63,085 nt of DNA from Rhizomucor pusillus (GCA_900175165.2 FWWN02000182.1:1-63085); one strand, 5' to 3'. Shown: positions 22,413-35,436, counted from the stretch's first letter. Numbers and translations are program-made. The notes: a model not told the origin generated them from the sequence alone.

Positions 22413-23138
22413 TATCTCCTGTGATATCAGGCTATGCCATGTGTCCATGTGCAATTCTCGAAAGGGATAGTCCTTTCTCCCTAGAAGCACCAAAAATATC
22501 ACATTTTCTTTTGTTGCAAAGATTCATGTTATTACGTTCGCTAAAAAAGGCGATTGTATACATATCGAGTACTGTATCCATAGACATACTTCGCTCACTA
22601 CTAACTAATGCGATCCGCTTACTTGAGATAACTATTCAATGCCGAGATTATCAGTAAGATGATAGATTTCGGCGACTCGTAGTCATTGTATCAGTATAGA
22701 TGTATGAATAGCTTTGTGCTTGTGCAAACGCACTATGACTCCTCCGATGAATGAATGCTCTAATAATAACAATGAGGTTATTTACCATTGAATGATCGGC
22801 TGATTTTTATCTATCTGATTATTCAAGTCTAAAGAAGTATCAGTGGTTTTTACGCACGTTTTTATTTGAATGCACATGGTTATGAATTGGCTGAGTATCC
22901 GCGTTTCATCTGTTTGACCAAGAAGATCCACATTTTTTTTTCTGTTTTTTATGGTCTTTACGGCTTAAGGAAGCAAAGGAGAGTCAGTGCAGTAAGTAGC
23001 GTCTCCACACGCATGCACGTGTCTCAAGAAATTCGCGGGGTGGTGCGGGCTGAATCTTGTATCTTGCTGCTCAGAAGAACAAGACGCAACGACGCGATCC
23101 ACCGACGTAGCGGCAACTTTACACTTGATCGACAGGGC
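22413..23138. other. Intergenic region upstream of GET2
   Basis: About 725 bp between the transposon and GET2. An open frame enters GET2 from 22866, but the conserved protein starts at 23139 and the upstream codons look random. No gene is seen; it should hold the GET2 promoter. Confidence 0.5.
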
Positions 23139-24257
23139 ATGCCAGAACTCACTGAACAAGAGAAACTCGAGCGTCGTCGGCAAAAGCGCCAGCAGCGCAT
23201 TCTGAACTCGGCAGAGAACCGTCTGAACAAGATCACGGGAACAGCGTTTCGTAAGTTGAGCTTAAGAGGATCTACTACAATGCGAGAGACGGGCTAAGCA
23301 TTTGAGGGAATTTGTCACCAGCACATCGCGCGTCGCCCACACCGTCACCGTCCACCTCAGCTTCGTCTCTGGCACGGTCAGAAACGCCTCAGCAGCGACG
23401 GTCTCCTTCACCGTCGCCTGCAGCCTTTGCAGCAGCAGCACCTAGTACGTCGACCGAGACTTTAAGGTCGCGGAAAAGTATACGACCATTAGACGCTGAC
23501 CCCAGCGAGGAACTTGGCGCGCCTTTTGCAGCATCCGATGCTACTTTACCAGCTATCGATACTATGTTTGGAGCAGCAGCAGCAGGAGGAGGAGGGGCTC
23601 CACCCCTTCTTCCCAACCTGAACGAATTATTCGGCGGCAATGGCCAATTCCCTTTCAATCCAGCCATGTTTGCTAATATGCAGCAACAGCAACAGCAGCA
23701 GCAACCGCTAGACGGAGTACCGGATACATCAAGCAAATACTGGAATTTGCTGCATTTCGTTAGCATGATCTGGCTCGGCATGTATGCGGTGTACACAGAA
23801 TGGCGGAAGGGAGGAACAGAGCGGTTCGCCAGTCTTTTGACTAAGGATCCTACGCATTCTGAATATCCTGCTATCCAATTTGTAAGTGATCAATCCGAAC
23901 AAGATACTGGACGAAGGGAAGCTGATCTACAGTAGCCACTATTTTGGTACTTTATTATCCTCGAGCTACTATTACATTCAGCGCGCAGCATGTATCAACG
24001 GGTAAAAAAATCATATCTTTGGTCGGCCGTGATAATGATGATGGAAAACTGATTAAAACTGGGAATAGGGTGATGCTAGCGGCGGGTCCATGCTAGCCGG
24101 CTTTATGCAGTACTTGCCTCCTCAGGTCGCAGATACAGCAAATGTGGCGTTGCGATATTGGTTAATTATTTCATCTCTTGTCAAGGATTGTCTGATACTT
24201 GTATTTGTGATTGGTATCGCAGAACTCATGTCAGCTTCGCTTTGCAACAATTCGTAA
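23139..24257 (+). CDS. GET2: Get2-like subunit of the GET complex
   Basis: ER-membrane receptor subunit that binds the Get3 ATPase and helps insert tail-anchored proteins. Four exons (23139-23250, 23322-23881, 23936-24001, 24069-24257) total 927 nt, 308 aa. The N-terminus MPELTEQEKLERRRQKRQQR carries the basic motif that contacts Get3. A Ser/Pro/Ala-rich cytosolic linker with a Gln run follows. Three hydrophobic segments lie in the C-terminal third: NLLHFVSMIWLGMYAVYTEW, PLFWYFIILELLLHSARSMY and LIISSLVKDCLILVFVIGIA. The 66-nt third exon uses the second of two adjacent AGs (CAGTAG), because the first would create a TAG stop in frame. The start is set by the Get3-binding motif. Confidence 0.88.
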
Positions 24258-24772
24258 AAATACATTTTTAGGCGATTCACATCGTCGTTTTTGCCACATG
24301 ACACAAGATAAATTGGGATTTGGAATGGGGATGCAAGTTACATGTAGGAGATTGGTCTTTTGCTGTGCAGGACGATCCTTTGCAAACATTTTCGGCACAC
24401 TTTCTATATGGGACATCAGCCCTTACCATTGCTTGTCTCCATGGGAACTGCTTGGATAACCTTCCGCTTTTAGAGGATGTTATCTCTAAAAAAATAAGAT
24501 AAGAAAATGAGTCTCAATTTGAGGTCAATGGCAAATGCATTGCAAGGAATTGCTGGAAACTAATTGATGTATTACTTGTTTACATCTATCTCTCCAAAGC
24601 ATACGCTTCAATGCGAGAAAAGAACATTGCTAGCAAATAAACGGCTCTTGATTTCGGTGGGTGACGATTTCGTCCAGGGTGGGACGTTTTTCAACGCCAG
24701 CCAGCGTGAAAGGTTGACTGGTGAGTCTCTTTTTCTCTCCACAAGGACCCTCTTCTCCCCACTCTTTGAACA
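24258..24772. other. Intergenic region GET2 / SDH2
   Basis: A 515-bp region with both genes on the plus strand. No gene is seen; the 40 bp before the SDH2 ATG are CT-rich, which is common in fungal promoters. Confidence 0.5.
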
Positions 24773-26021
<1,249 letters not shown>

Positions 26022-26136
26022 ATTGCATGAATGATCGGATGTTTATAAACAGTATAATTAAAAAAGAAAAGAGATCGTTTGCTCTTTGTTTTCTCTTGTA
26101 GTCAATGTTGTGTGTCCATTGAAATCTATGTATTCT

Positions 26137-26985
26137 CTAATCCTCGAATAGATCTTCCAGACGCTTTTGTTGCGGATCCTTTTCCTGCGCCTTGGTATCT
26201 TTGCCGCCGGTGCTGTCCGTTGAAGATGATGCTTTCTTTTTCTGGGCTTGTTGCGCCAATGCCTTTCGTTTAGCAATTGCCTCATCCAACGCGCGGTTCC
26301 ATTCTTGTTTATCGTTGACCCAAATGCCTTGCTGCCGAGCACCCTCTTCATCAGAAACAGGTGGCATGACAGCCATGGTATTGTAGTATTTAAACAGTGT
26401 CTTGAGCGTCGACTGTTCAATCTGGTACTCCTTCTGCAGCTGGGGTAGTACCTTTTCCAGCTCGCCGGGTGATAAATGTTTGCGTCGTTCCAGTGCTGAG
26501 AATATCACGTCAATGGTCGCACGGTTAGGCATGGATGATACGCGGCCGAGATCTTCGTCTTCTTCTATCCGCTGCCGTTCCTTGATAATGTGCAGCATTT
26601 TGTCTGACTACCGGGGTGGGGGCATTAGCGATTATCACTGGGTTTTTGCATGAATAAAAGCACCTACAGTCCTCATTTTGGTCGTTGTTGGATCGATCTT
26701 GACAGGGCCAATAGCCTGCAAATTCTTTAACAGCTGCTCATTCTCGAACCCCTCTAGAGCAAAGCGCGATTGTGTCAGCATTTATGCAAACCGTTGCTGA
26801 ATGTCGAAAATCTACTACTAATTCTAACCTTCCAGCGGCTTCTCGAAGCTTGGATCTTGCTGCTGCTGCTGCTGCTGCTGCTGTCGAACAGTCGAAGGCG
26901 ATTCTGCCGGTCGATTTGATAGCGTTTCGGGATTGGCTTGCCGTGGTAACCGTCGAGTCGCTTGCTTTGACGCTTGAGCACCCAT
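26137..26985 (-). CDS. NDUFAF4-like complex I assembly factor
   Basis: Three exons (26829-26985, 26668-26753, 26137-26607) total 714 nt, 237 aa. The start MGAQASKQATRR has Gly2 followed by basic residues, as in NDUFAF4, where the N-terminus can be myristoylated. A CAG-encoded Gln run follows. The middle and C-terminal part aligns by eye with human NDUFAF4: SPGELEKVLPQLQKEYQIEQ resembles its EKIMQEYQLEQ segment, and TLKTLFKYYNTMAVMPP resembles its SLLKYFVTFEVEIFPP. The tail is Lys/Gln/Ser-rich and acidic at the end (LEDLFED). In animals this protein acts in early assembly of complex I, so a role in mitochondria is inferred. The similarity is moderate. Confidence 0.72.
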
Positions 26986-27134
26986 ATTTTCCTTGAAAAA
27001 ACTGTGGAGTTTGCTTTTTTTGCGGCGCTCCTCTGAAATGTTTAGCGTACTCGCGCCCGTCGTACCGACGACAAAATTAATGCGCATCAAAAAGGAGAAA
27101 TCAGGCTGAAATGGCTAATAAATATGACTTTTTA

Positions 27135-28713
27135 TCATTTTCTTTTGCTACTTGACTTTAAAAGTCGTTGTTGCTCTTGTTTGCGAGCACTCGACTTGTC
27201 TTTGAGATAGTAATATTCGAGAAATTCTCGTTTGTCTGACATGTCGAGATTCGTCTTTCTCAGTCTGGACATGTTGCCGAGGCATACCATCAATTGGCCG
27301 CCAACGTAGTCATCTATACCACCGCTATTATTTCCAGCCAACGAAGCCAGGTCTGCAGCTTGCTGCGACGAATTCATATTTGGGTTGCAAGGTACATCGT
27401 CAGCTGCCAAACGTTTCACCGTTAAAGTATTGGAAAACTGGAACATCGAAAATGCCATTGTTAGATTATTTTATGAAAAAAAGTACATGCCGTGTCATAT
27501 GATAGAACTTGCCTGTGCACAGACTTTAAAAAAGTGCCATAACTGGTTACCAACAGTGTAGGTTGGCGACACGTTTCCTTGCTCGTATCTACAGAGAGTT
27601 AGCAAAACCATGTCACTAGAATTTAAGCTAAATATGTATATGTACCTGAATGCAAATAGATGAAAGCGAACGTTCCGGTCAGAGGGCTGAAACTCTCGAA
27701 AAACAGGTGCAAATTTAAGCAATGCTCGACCATTCGACGTTGTGCCTTCTGGGAAAACAACGACCGGTCCACGGCGATGCTTGGAAGCATCTGCTGCAAT
27801 TTGTTTCAAGCTGCTTAGTTCTTTGCTGTCGGATGTCAGCACTGGCATCTTTGCACAGAGTCTCAATGCATTCCAGAACCCGATGCGTTGCATATTCTTA
27901 TTCTTGGGTGCATCTGGATAGACACGTGTGAATACAGGGTTATACCTACAAAAGTGATAAATGTCCAAATCATCGTCGTCGTCGACCAAAGTATTTTCGT
28001 GACGCTTACAGGCATGCTAGGTACAAGACATCAATGTACGATGTCCAGTTGGCCACGATAATGTCTCCGGAACGAACACTCGATAGTGTCTTTTTGCTTC
28101 CTTTAGTATTCCTACGGAGAACAAACAGCAATGCGTGGATACCCCGGTTTTCGACGACGAATATTGCACATTATTACCCGCGTCTCAGAGAAATCGTTTC
28201 AGTTTTGATGTAAAAGAACCCACTCAGGAATAGGATTAGACGTAATAATACAAACGACCAAATACGCGACCATATTCTGCGCAGAGGCGCTATCGGCAAC
28301 TATGTATACATGTATATGCACAAGTGAGAAAGAGTATACAAAATCGTAACGCGGGACCTACCAATAATATGCCTATCACAGGTACAAACAGTACATACAG
28401 CAAACCAGCGGCCGATATAAGGGCTAGCTTGACAACGCCGAGAACCGGACCGACAGTGTACCGGACAATACTGGAGAGCGTCTGAAGCAAGCTTGCATCT
28501 TTTCGTGGCGGCTAAAATGGATTACTGCGATGAGCAAAGCAAAGTTTATTCGATCGCAGAAATGGTTGCTATGCTTACCACCGGAGGAAGGAACGGTTGT
28601 ATACCGGTACCAGCATCCTAGTACAATGGTTGACGAATTGCTCAGAAGGGGTGGTTGCTTGTTGTTTGACTGTAGTTTGTGACATTTACTCTCCAACGCG
28701 AATACTTTTCCAT
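27135..28713 (-). CDS. LOA1: Loa1/Vps66-type lysophosphatidic acid acyltransferase
   Basis: Membrane PlsC-family acyltransferase; yeast Loa1 makes phosphatidic acid for lipid droplets. Eight exons (28690-28713, 28579-28617, 28362-28511, 28178-28299, 28010-28111, 27646-27945, 27513-27588, 27135-27437) total 1116 nt, 371 aa. The N-terminus MEKYSRWRDAGTGIQPFLPP matches the Loa1 start almost word for word across an 8-codon first exon. Two hydrophobic segments follow. Motif I reads VANWTSYIDVLYL: the His of the usual HX4D box is Trp, an alteration also seen in Loa1-like proteins, so activity cannot be assumed. Motif III is VVVFPEGTTSNGRALL. The C-terminal LDMSDKREFLEYYYLKDKS also fits Loa1. Intron 7 uses a GC-AG pair (GCAAGT donor at 27511-27512). 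Confidence 0.85.
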
Positions 28714-28895
28714 GACACGAACAAAATGAAGATGCGGTAAAACAAAACCCAAGTTTTTCCTTTTTAAAAAAGAACATATGCATTTGATAATATTGTATAT
28801 GAGACAAGAAGGGAGCAACAGGCCATGGAGGGTAATAAAAAATGGGGGTATCTCGCATGCTACTAAGTACAACAAGGAAAAATAATACAAATGCT

Positions 28896-31826
28896 TCAGT
28901 TAGAACGATGCGGTAGGGAAATAATCTTGAAATCATCAAGCTATGCACAGGCAGTATTGTTAGTTAAGTGCAGCGATACCAACAATATGAACTTTCTGCT
29001 CACCTTGCAGAATGCTCCGCGTTGAGGGTCTGTTTGGAAGTATCGTGTTCCTTCATATGAACCATCACTGCTACCTAAAATTGATCATTTTTGTTAAATC
29101 CTTACTTCGATAAGGTCAGTAACCATTCTTGCTCGTTTTTACCTACTGTGTGACGAAGAACGAAGGATTACGCATTAGCGACGTGCCGCCAAAAGAGATA
29201 ATGATGTCTCATTCTAGACTTACATCGACTCTCCAATTCGACACCGACGTAGGTCCCTTTTGCGAAATGGACTGGACCAATGTACTTGATAACACCGGTC
29301 ATGGGTAACGGGCGTCGCAACAATTCAACCTTGGCCCCAACCACTGGTACAACCAATGCAGCGGATGCTGAATCATCGTCGTCGCTGGCATCGCTGCAGC
29401 TGCTGTAGTAGCTTCCTGAATTGCCAAGACCCAAACGATATCGCAAAGGAGAACGTCCACGTCTTTTGTGCTTGGCCTTTGGTGTACCTGCTGCTGCAGA
29501 TGGTACCAAAGGAACGGAAGCCGGTCGTTCTGGGACTTTGGGTAATTCGAATTTCAGCCGGGTTCGTCTCAAAGACGTTTGTTCAGGCTGTGGCAAGTCC
29601 TCGTTTTTAGTCGGAGGCACATGATCCATTGCCAACAATGCATCTGCAAGGGCTAAAGTCGACATGGTTTGCTCTGCCAGACTTGCATTAGTGACACTGG
29701 ACGGCTCTGCCAACTCTGCAGCGGAATCCAAGGAGAGCGATCGACCACGAGGCTGCGTCAGGACCAAGTCGGCTGACCTTCTACCAGGGGGTGGCTCTTG
29801 CCTGAGATTCTCTTGTGAGCGCTGACTTCGCAAACTTAACATGGACAGTCGACGATACGACGATCCTGGCCTGTTGTTGAAGCCGTTGGTGTTGCTGGAG
29901 AAACGATAATCAGTGGAAGATCTTTTAGTACGGCGTGCTCTAGACTTGAAACCGAAAAGCGACGCAATGTCGGCATCGAACGATTTTGCCAATGCTCTGT
30001 AGGGAACATTAATGTCTGCAAAAAGGAAGAAGACACAACGTCAGTGACAATTGAATTTCTCTCAAATCTGATTAATTGTGTCACCTTCTGACAGACACCG
30101 CATGACCTCCTTTTCTACAGACTTGAATCCACCTTCTGCCTTGACTTCGGGCCAACGGCGGGAGAGGTATTCGATACATTGCTGACGTGCTTCTACAAGT
30201 ACATGATCCACTGCTCTGCCGTGGTCGACTTCTTGGCGGCCGATAAGATCTCGAACAATGCCTTGATAAACTTCTCCTGCGTTTCGGTCGTTTATTCCTT
30301 CATCTACGACACGTTTTAAAAGAAAATCCAGAAAATCCACGGAGAGGCCGGATCCTACGCCAATTCCATCCACGCAAGACAGTAGGATAGGATATTCGAC
30401 GCAGTAAAATCCAAAGTTATCAGATATCATCGATACAGTGTGGCTGACCAGTTGAGTAACACGACCGATGATAGGAACGGACCAGCTGGGCACAGGATCT
30501 GCACTTCGTAGTCTTGATAAGCACAAATGGAAGCATTCCAAAATCTGGATAGCGGTATGCTTCTTGATATTTGCTAGTGTTTGCGTGGTAATCTCGGTTG
30601 CCATGGCGGGCTGGGATCGTAGCAAGATAGCGAAAGCTTCCGTTGACCAGAGGTTCGCAAGCGAATGTAATGGATCCGCGTACAATGCGCCCAGCTTTAA
30701 GCGCATAGCCGGTACATGTCCTTTGTAAGTTTCTGCAAACCATAGCATAGCCGGCAGCAACATTGAGCAATCAGGACAGGCACATTTAAAGTGGTGGCAA
30801 ATTTTATCCATTTCTTGCAGTACAGCGAGGCAAACAGTTTCATACTGGCCCAGGTAGTCTGCAGCTCGAAAAACGTCTTGCAAAACACGCAGTGCATACT
30901 TCTTATTAATGAGACTGACTTGGCGAGGCGACTTATTGGTGATGACAAGTGCCGGGACATGTATTTCTTCAGTGTAAAAGTAGCAAAGGATAACTTGCAA
31001 AGTGGTTGGAGTAAACAGATCGCTAGGAAGATAGATAGTGGAGCTGGAGGCTTCCCGGAATTGTTTGCAAAACATGGCGTTGAAATAGGAAGACTGGACT
31101 GCGAGCATGAAACGGTGTGCTGACAGGGAAGATTGATTATCCTTGTGTTCCAGTAGCTGCTGAGACAAATCCTCTTTAGGGTTTGAAAGTAATCTAATGA
31201 CAACGTCGGTTGCTATTTTATCTTTCCACATGCGGTTGATGTCTGCAATAAGGTGGACTGCAGGAGTGTCATTTGAGGTGGGCAGGAGGATAGTTCCGAG
31301 TCGCTTCTCGTGACACTGAATTTCAGAGATGATATCTAGTTGTCCACGGTTCGCACGATCTCGATCCTCTTCAGGTTCGCTGGGCAAGGTCGAGACTGTG
31401 GCAGAGGACTGGGAACTCGTTAAGGAAAGCTCTGACATGCTGGAGCCTGACACAGACGATCGAAGGTCCTGTTCAGGGCTGTAAAACTCAGCGGTATACC
31501 AGAAGCGGAGTACATGCAGAAATACGGCATAGGGCAGGACAGGTTTGTTGAAAACGATAATGTCTGAGGTTGTCATTGTCCGCATCAGCTCTGGCATGTA
31601 TTTGGTGCGAAACTGTTCAGGAGCCCTTGCTAGCAGAATCGCTAAAGTCACAAGAGAGGTTTACTATTCTCATTTGGCGCGGTTGAAGCGGGTGCCCGGA
31701 TTTACCTCGATGAGCCCAGATTCTGGCGCCGGGATAGTCAAAACGAACATCGGCCACGTAGTCTTGCGCGTAATCGAGTAACCTGTGCAGTGATTTCAAT
31801 AAAGTTTTTGGAGGGGGTGTAAACAT
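28896..31826 (-). CDS. Double BTB/POZ protein with C-terminal CAP-Gly domain
   Basis: Main exons 31706-31826, 30085-31641, 29224-30015, 29004-29074 and 28896-28940 total 2586 nt, 861 aa. Adding a candidate 3-nt exon (29143-29145) gives 862. A first BTB-like domain is at about residues 25-110 (ADVRFDYPGARIWAHRAILL), split by a long acidic insert from a second BTB (TDVVIRLLSN; LSAHRFMLAVQSSYFNAMFC) and a helical BACK-like region. A Ser/Arg-rich disordered stretch (about 560-760) leads to a CAP-Gly domain (VGAKVELLRRPLPMTGVIKY; AKGTYVGVELESR; DGSYEGTRYF). CAP-Gly domains bind microtubule or EB-type tails; BTB domains often join Cullin-3 ligases. The canonical GKNDG loop is altered to LGSSDG or CSSDG. 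No exact homologue is recalled, so partner and role are unknown. Confidence 0.82.
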
Positions 31827-33622
31827 GGACTGTAGGGGGGGAGAGAGGGAAAGTTAGAAAGGGAAGGAGAAAAGGGAGCATGATTTCATCCGTTTAAAAA
31901 ACCATAATGCGTTTGTCAGCGCAACACCAAGCCTTGCGGCTGGCAAATGGCAATTCATGGAAAAGAAACAGCCAGCATGCATGAAATTCCGATAGTCCAC
32001 GTCGCAGCAACAGCCTCTTGATTCTTTGGCTTCCCGACATTCTATTCAAAACAGATTTGCCTCGTGTAGAAAGGTACATCGTGCCTAGACTATTCTATGG
32101 AAATTGGCAATCATGCTAAACCGCATAATGCTAAACCCTACACTGCACTTTCCTTTTCCTTCAATCTTGTATCTCCTGCCGATGATGGACGGACAGATAA
32201 ATATCTCATCATCAGCCCATCCTTGCTTGCTCTTTTTCTGATTCCACCTCCACCCGCGCATCCGTCGGTCCGATCTTCCGTCGCCCCCGGCTACTCCTTT
32301 AAATGTCATTTGCAGATGCAAACACACGGACAAATTTGCTGCGCTCGATATAATTTGTTCATAATTGAGGCGATATCCATTGGTGCGTCAACGTTTTTGT
32401 CTTACCAGGTAACTCTGGCCTGCTGACCTCGACCTGATGGGATGAAAAACACGCATCTTATACTCGCCTGATCACTGAACTGGTGCACCTAAACCTTAAA
32501 ACCAATAGATAATAAAAACAGGTATGCACCTAAAGCTATCTGGGAAGGAAATTCCAAAATTTCCTTTTTGCGACCAGTACCAAAAAACGAAGGCTAGGAA
32601 GGTTCATTTCACTGCCGATCATTGTTAGCATTGTCAACTATCATCCTCGGCTCTAAACGTTCTTCCGTCTCACGAACCTTTCCTCCTTTCCCCGTCACAT
32701 TTAATCAATGAACCGACTTGGAAAAGTTTTATTCGGTTTGTGCGAGTTTATCCGTCTTGTCACACATCCTTTGAACTTTGTTGCTCGGGTGCGCCACAGC
32801 CGGCTTGGCCTGGCGTGACCTTGTTATGGCGGAGTTGATAGGAGCCATCCATCCTTCAAAACTTGAAACTGTTCTAAAACGTTGAAATGCTTTTGCCTGC
32901 TCCACCTACAGATGATCAAATGGTAACATTTTATCCAACTTCGCTCCGTGAAAGCATTAAATTCAACTAGCGAGACTCTGCGAGGATGTTAGGACGATTA
33001 AATGAATTGTATTGGTCAAGCTATCATAGCAGCGATACTTCTTAGAGCATCGTATTTGGTCTCGCAATTCACCCCAAAGTTATGTCATACAGGCCTAAAC
33101 ATGGAATAAATGTCGATAAAGATTTCGTGTGAGTGGATGTCGATCAAACAAAAGCAAACGTTCTACAGGATGCACAAGCAGTGTCACACACAATATGACG
33201 ATATTGCGAGTGCTTTGCAAACAAGCACATTATGTGTTCTAGTCGGGCAAGAAACCTTTATTCTAAAGAATATTCAAGATTCTTGATGCACCGTTCCCTC
33301 TCCAAACATTTCTGTCCCCTTTTCTAGTCTCTCTCTTTCTACAGAGTACCTGCATTTGCTATTTATCTATTTAATTTGTTACAAACCTCTCTGTATATGA
33401 TTGCATGCAAATTCACTGTTGTAGCCGTATTTACTGCATATTTTTGCGGAAACGATGCTTTAAAGTGGGTAACTAAAGTATGAAGCGGACAGGTTTTCAG
33501 GTACTCACTGTGAAGCAGTTGAGATTCTGTGACTGCAACTACGACTTTGTGAGGGCGGGGGCGACTGGACGATTTTTGGTGGACCCTGTTTATCGTTCTG
33601 CTTTTTTGGCTTTAATCGAATA
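31827..33622. other. Long intergenic region (1.8 kb), divergent
   Basis: Lies between the divergent BTB/CAP-Gly and MRP49-like genes. I see no protein motif, RNA gene or repeat. The plus frame at 32097-32426 lacks introns or family features. It probably carries two promoters, possibly with an unrecognised non-coding RNA. Confidence 0.45.
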
Positions 33623-34084
33623 ATGCTCAAGAAGGGTGCCACAACTGCTTCCATTCTTCAATTCTTACGGACAGGCCCTGGTGCTGCAAAGCTGCCTCCC
33701 AATGTCACCAAGATCTCACTGACATATGCCTTCAAGGGCGTGAATGAAAGCCAGGCAGCAAAGTAAGCATATTGACTTGCAACTCATTGTGTCAAACGCA
33801 ATTTTTTACATTCACGCCATACAGGAAATTCCTTCGTGAAGGCATGCCACGCTTACAGTACAACAACCCGAACGTCGAATTCGCTATTATTCGATCGACC
33901 GATCCTCAGACCGCACCCGTTGTTACTGTGCATTTTGGTAAAACATACACTTCCATTGCGTATGAGACGACGACGGCTAACTTTTGTTGGTGCGTACGCA
34001 GGTAATCAAACCAAAGCGATCGAAATACCGCCGAAATACCAAAACGAAGACGTGTGTAAGCTGGTGTTTGAAGCAAAGCCATAG
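33623..34084 (+). CDS. Mitochondrial ribosomal protein MRP49-like (L51/S25/CI-B8 domain)
   Basis: Three exons (33623-33762, 33825-33937, 34002-34084) total 336 nt, 111 aa. It is a small thioredoxin-like fold protein of the L51/S25/CI-B8 family: LQFLRTGPGAAKLPPNVTKI, SLTYAFKGVNESQAAKKFLR, EGMPRLQYNNPNVEFAIIRS and VTVHFGNQTKAIEIPP. The spacing, in particular KFLREGMPRLQYNNPNV, resembles yeast Mrp49 (mL61) and mS25. It would be part of the mitoribosome, with the basic N-terminus serving as targeting signal. The distinction between the large-subunit and small-subunit family members is not certain from sequence alone. Confidence 0.8.
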
Positions 34085-34400
34085 AGATGCATATATGTGT
34101 ACATATACTCCACATTTTTTACAACTGATCTCCTACATGTTTTACTCTCACTCTCGCTCTCTCTCTCCTTGTCGCCAAATACAAAACTGTCCTGTAGTCA
34201 AATGTCAAAGAGCTTAACGCGGATGGATATGGGGGAGGAGGAGGTTATTCGAGTCCTGAGCGTTCATGCAATCGTCGTCTCCTGCACATCCACCATGGAA
34301 AACTTGCACGTGCCCACACTCCTTCCTTGTTCTTCACTCGTCCTATTTCAGTACACCGTAAAGAGTTCTTTTCTCCTTTCCTTTCTCTCTCTCTCTCTCA
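34085..34400. other. Spacer with CT microsatellites
   Basis: This 316-bp region contains CT-repeat tracts at about 34143-34168 and 34383-34400, the second directly abutting the ATG of the coiled-coil gene. No gene is seen. Confidence 0.5.
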
Positions 34401-35123
34401 ATGCTACCAGTAAGAGATCAACGCCCGCGGGCCATTTCCCTCAACCACGCTCGTCGCAATCACGCTCGACCCGAGAATGAGCATACATACACGCGGCGTA
34501 TTCCAAGGTACACGGGTCTTACAGCCAGCAAAAGCGAAAGCACAGTGTCACGGAAGCGCGAAGCTACTCGCAGTGACAATACCCATTCGATATGGTCCCA
34601 TCCAGTGATAGACGAACAACAGCACTGCGACGATGCGGGTGCTGCGTTGATTACTCGAAAGATGCATGATATGTTCAGCGATGTCATAAAAGACGATTTG
34701 AGTTCATGGCAAGATATCCTGTTTCATTTGCGAGCCGTGATGGATCAGCAAGCGTCGCGGATCAAAGCATTGGAAGAAGCGCACGGTATTTATAGGCATT
34801 GCTGCTATTTTTTGGGGATGTGCTCATCATCCTATCTGTTTGTAGGACCTATCGATCAACAACGAGATTACAAGGCAGAGTTGGAAGCTCAGAAACTGGC
34901 GCTCTTGGATCAGCAACGGCAGCAGTTTGATGCACTGAAACACAAATATCGCATCGGTATCGAGCGCATTGTAGATCGATGGCTGACTCACGAGGCCGAA
35001 GAGCAAGAAAAGTGGATGAATACAGTCAAAGCCCAGGCGGACGAGCGGATAGCACGGTCAGAAGAACAATGGAAATCGCGAGTTGCGGCGCTCGAAGAAC
35101 GATTATCCAAATATGAAATATGA
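34401..35123 (+). CDS. Coiled-coil protein of unknown function
   Basis: An open frame of 240 codons; the product is 220 aa if a candidate 60-nt intron at 34786-34845 is removed. The N-terminal third is basic and Ser/Thr-rich and probably disordered. From about residue 95 on it is helical and charged: MFSDVIKDDLSSWQDILFHL, AELEAQKLALLDQQRQQFDA and WKSRVAALEERLSKYEI, with clear heptads. The intron candidate starts GTATTT and ends TTTGTAG, is a multiple of three and has no stop, so both spliced and retained forms stay in frame; its translation (CCYFLGMCSSSYLF) is unlike the rest, favouring splicing. No family is recognised. The ATG is the first in frame. Confidence 0.6.
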   Translation: MLPVRDQRPRAISLNHARRNHARPENEHTYTRRIPRYTGLTASKSESTVSRKREATRSDNTHSIWSHPVIDEQQHCDDAGAALITRKMHDMFSDVIKDDLSSWQDILFHLRAVMDQQASRIKALEEAHGIYRHCCYFLGMCSSSYLFVGPIDQQRDYKAELEAQKLALLDQQRQQFDALKHKYRIGIERIVDRWLTHEAEEQEKWMNTVKAQADERIARSEEQWKSRVAALEERLSKYEI

Positions 35124-35436
35124 GGATCGTGCAATGTAGCTTTTATTCAATATCTAGATATAGATCTATCTTATATTTCACATGTACATACGACAAGGCC
35201 TACAATAATACTCACTTAATCCGCCTATACCACTAATTTGTTCTGAGATAAATTCATACGAGCTTTTTATTGCACAGGATACAAATGCTAGTTTGAGGAA
35301 CGCTGAGAAAATGATTTAAAAATATAATAAACATGTGTAAAAGTAAGTTATGGCTTCAGTTCAGTGTCATTTTCGAGAGAGAAACGAACTGTGAGAAAAG
35401 GAAAGTTAGTACCGTCAATTACATGTTACGACGATT
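35124..35436. other. Convergent 3' spacer
   Basis: This 313-bp, AT-rich region lies between the coiled-coil gene and VTC4. No gene is seen; it likely holds both polyadenylation regions. Confidence 0.5.

Noticed and set aside
22866..23138. N-terminal extension of GET2
   Set aside because: The open frame continues upstream by chance; the conserved Get3-binding N-terminus starts at 23139 and the extra residues look random.
29114..29153. A 40-nt exon in the CAP-Gly region
   Set aside because: Using the GAA|GTAAGG donor shifts the frame and produces a TAG stop at the next exon; only the 3-nt exon or no exon keeps the domain open.
32097..32426. Plus-strand open frame in the 1.8-kb intergenic region
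   Set aside because: No family motif, no splice context and low-complexity composition.
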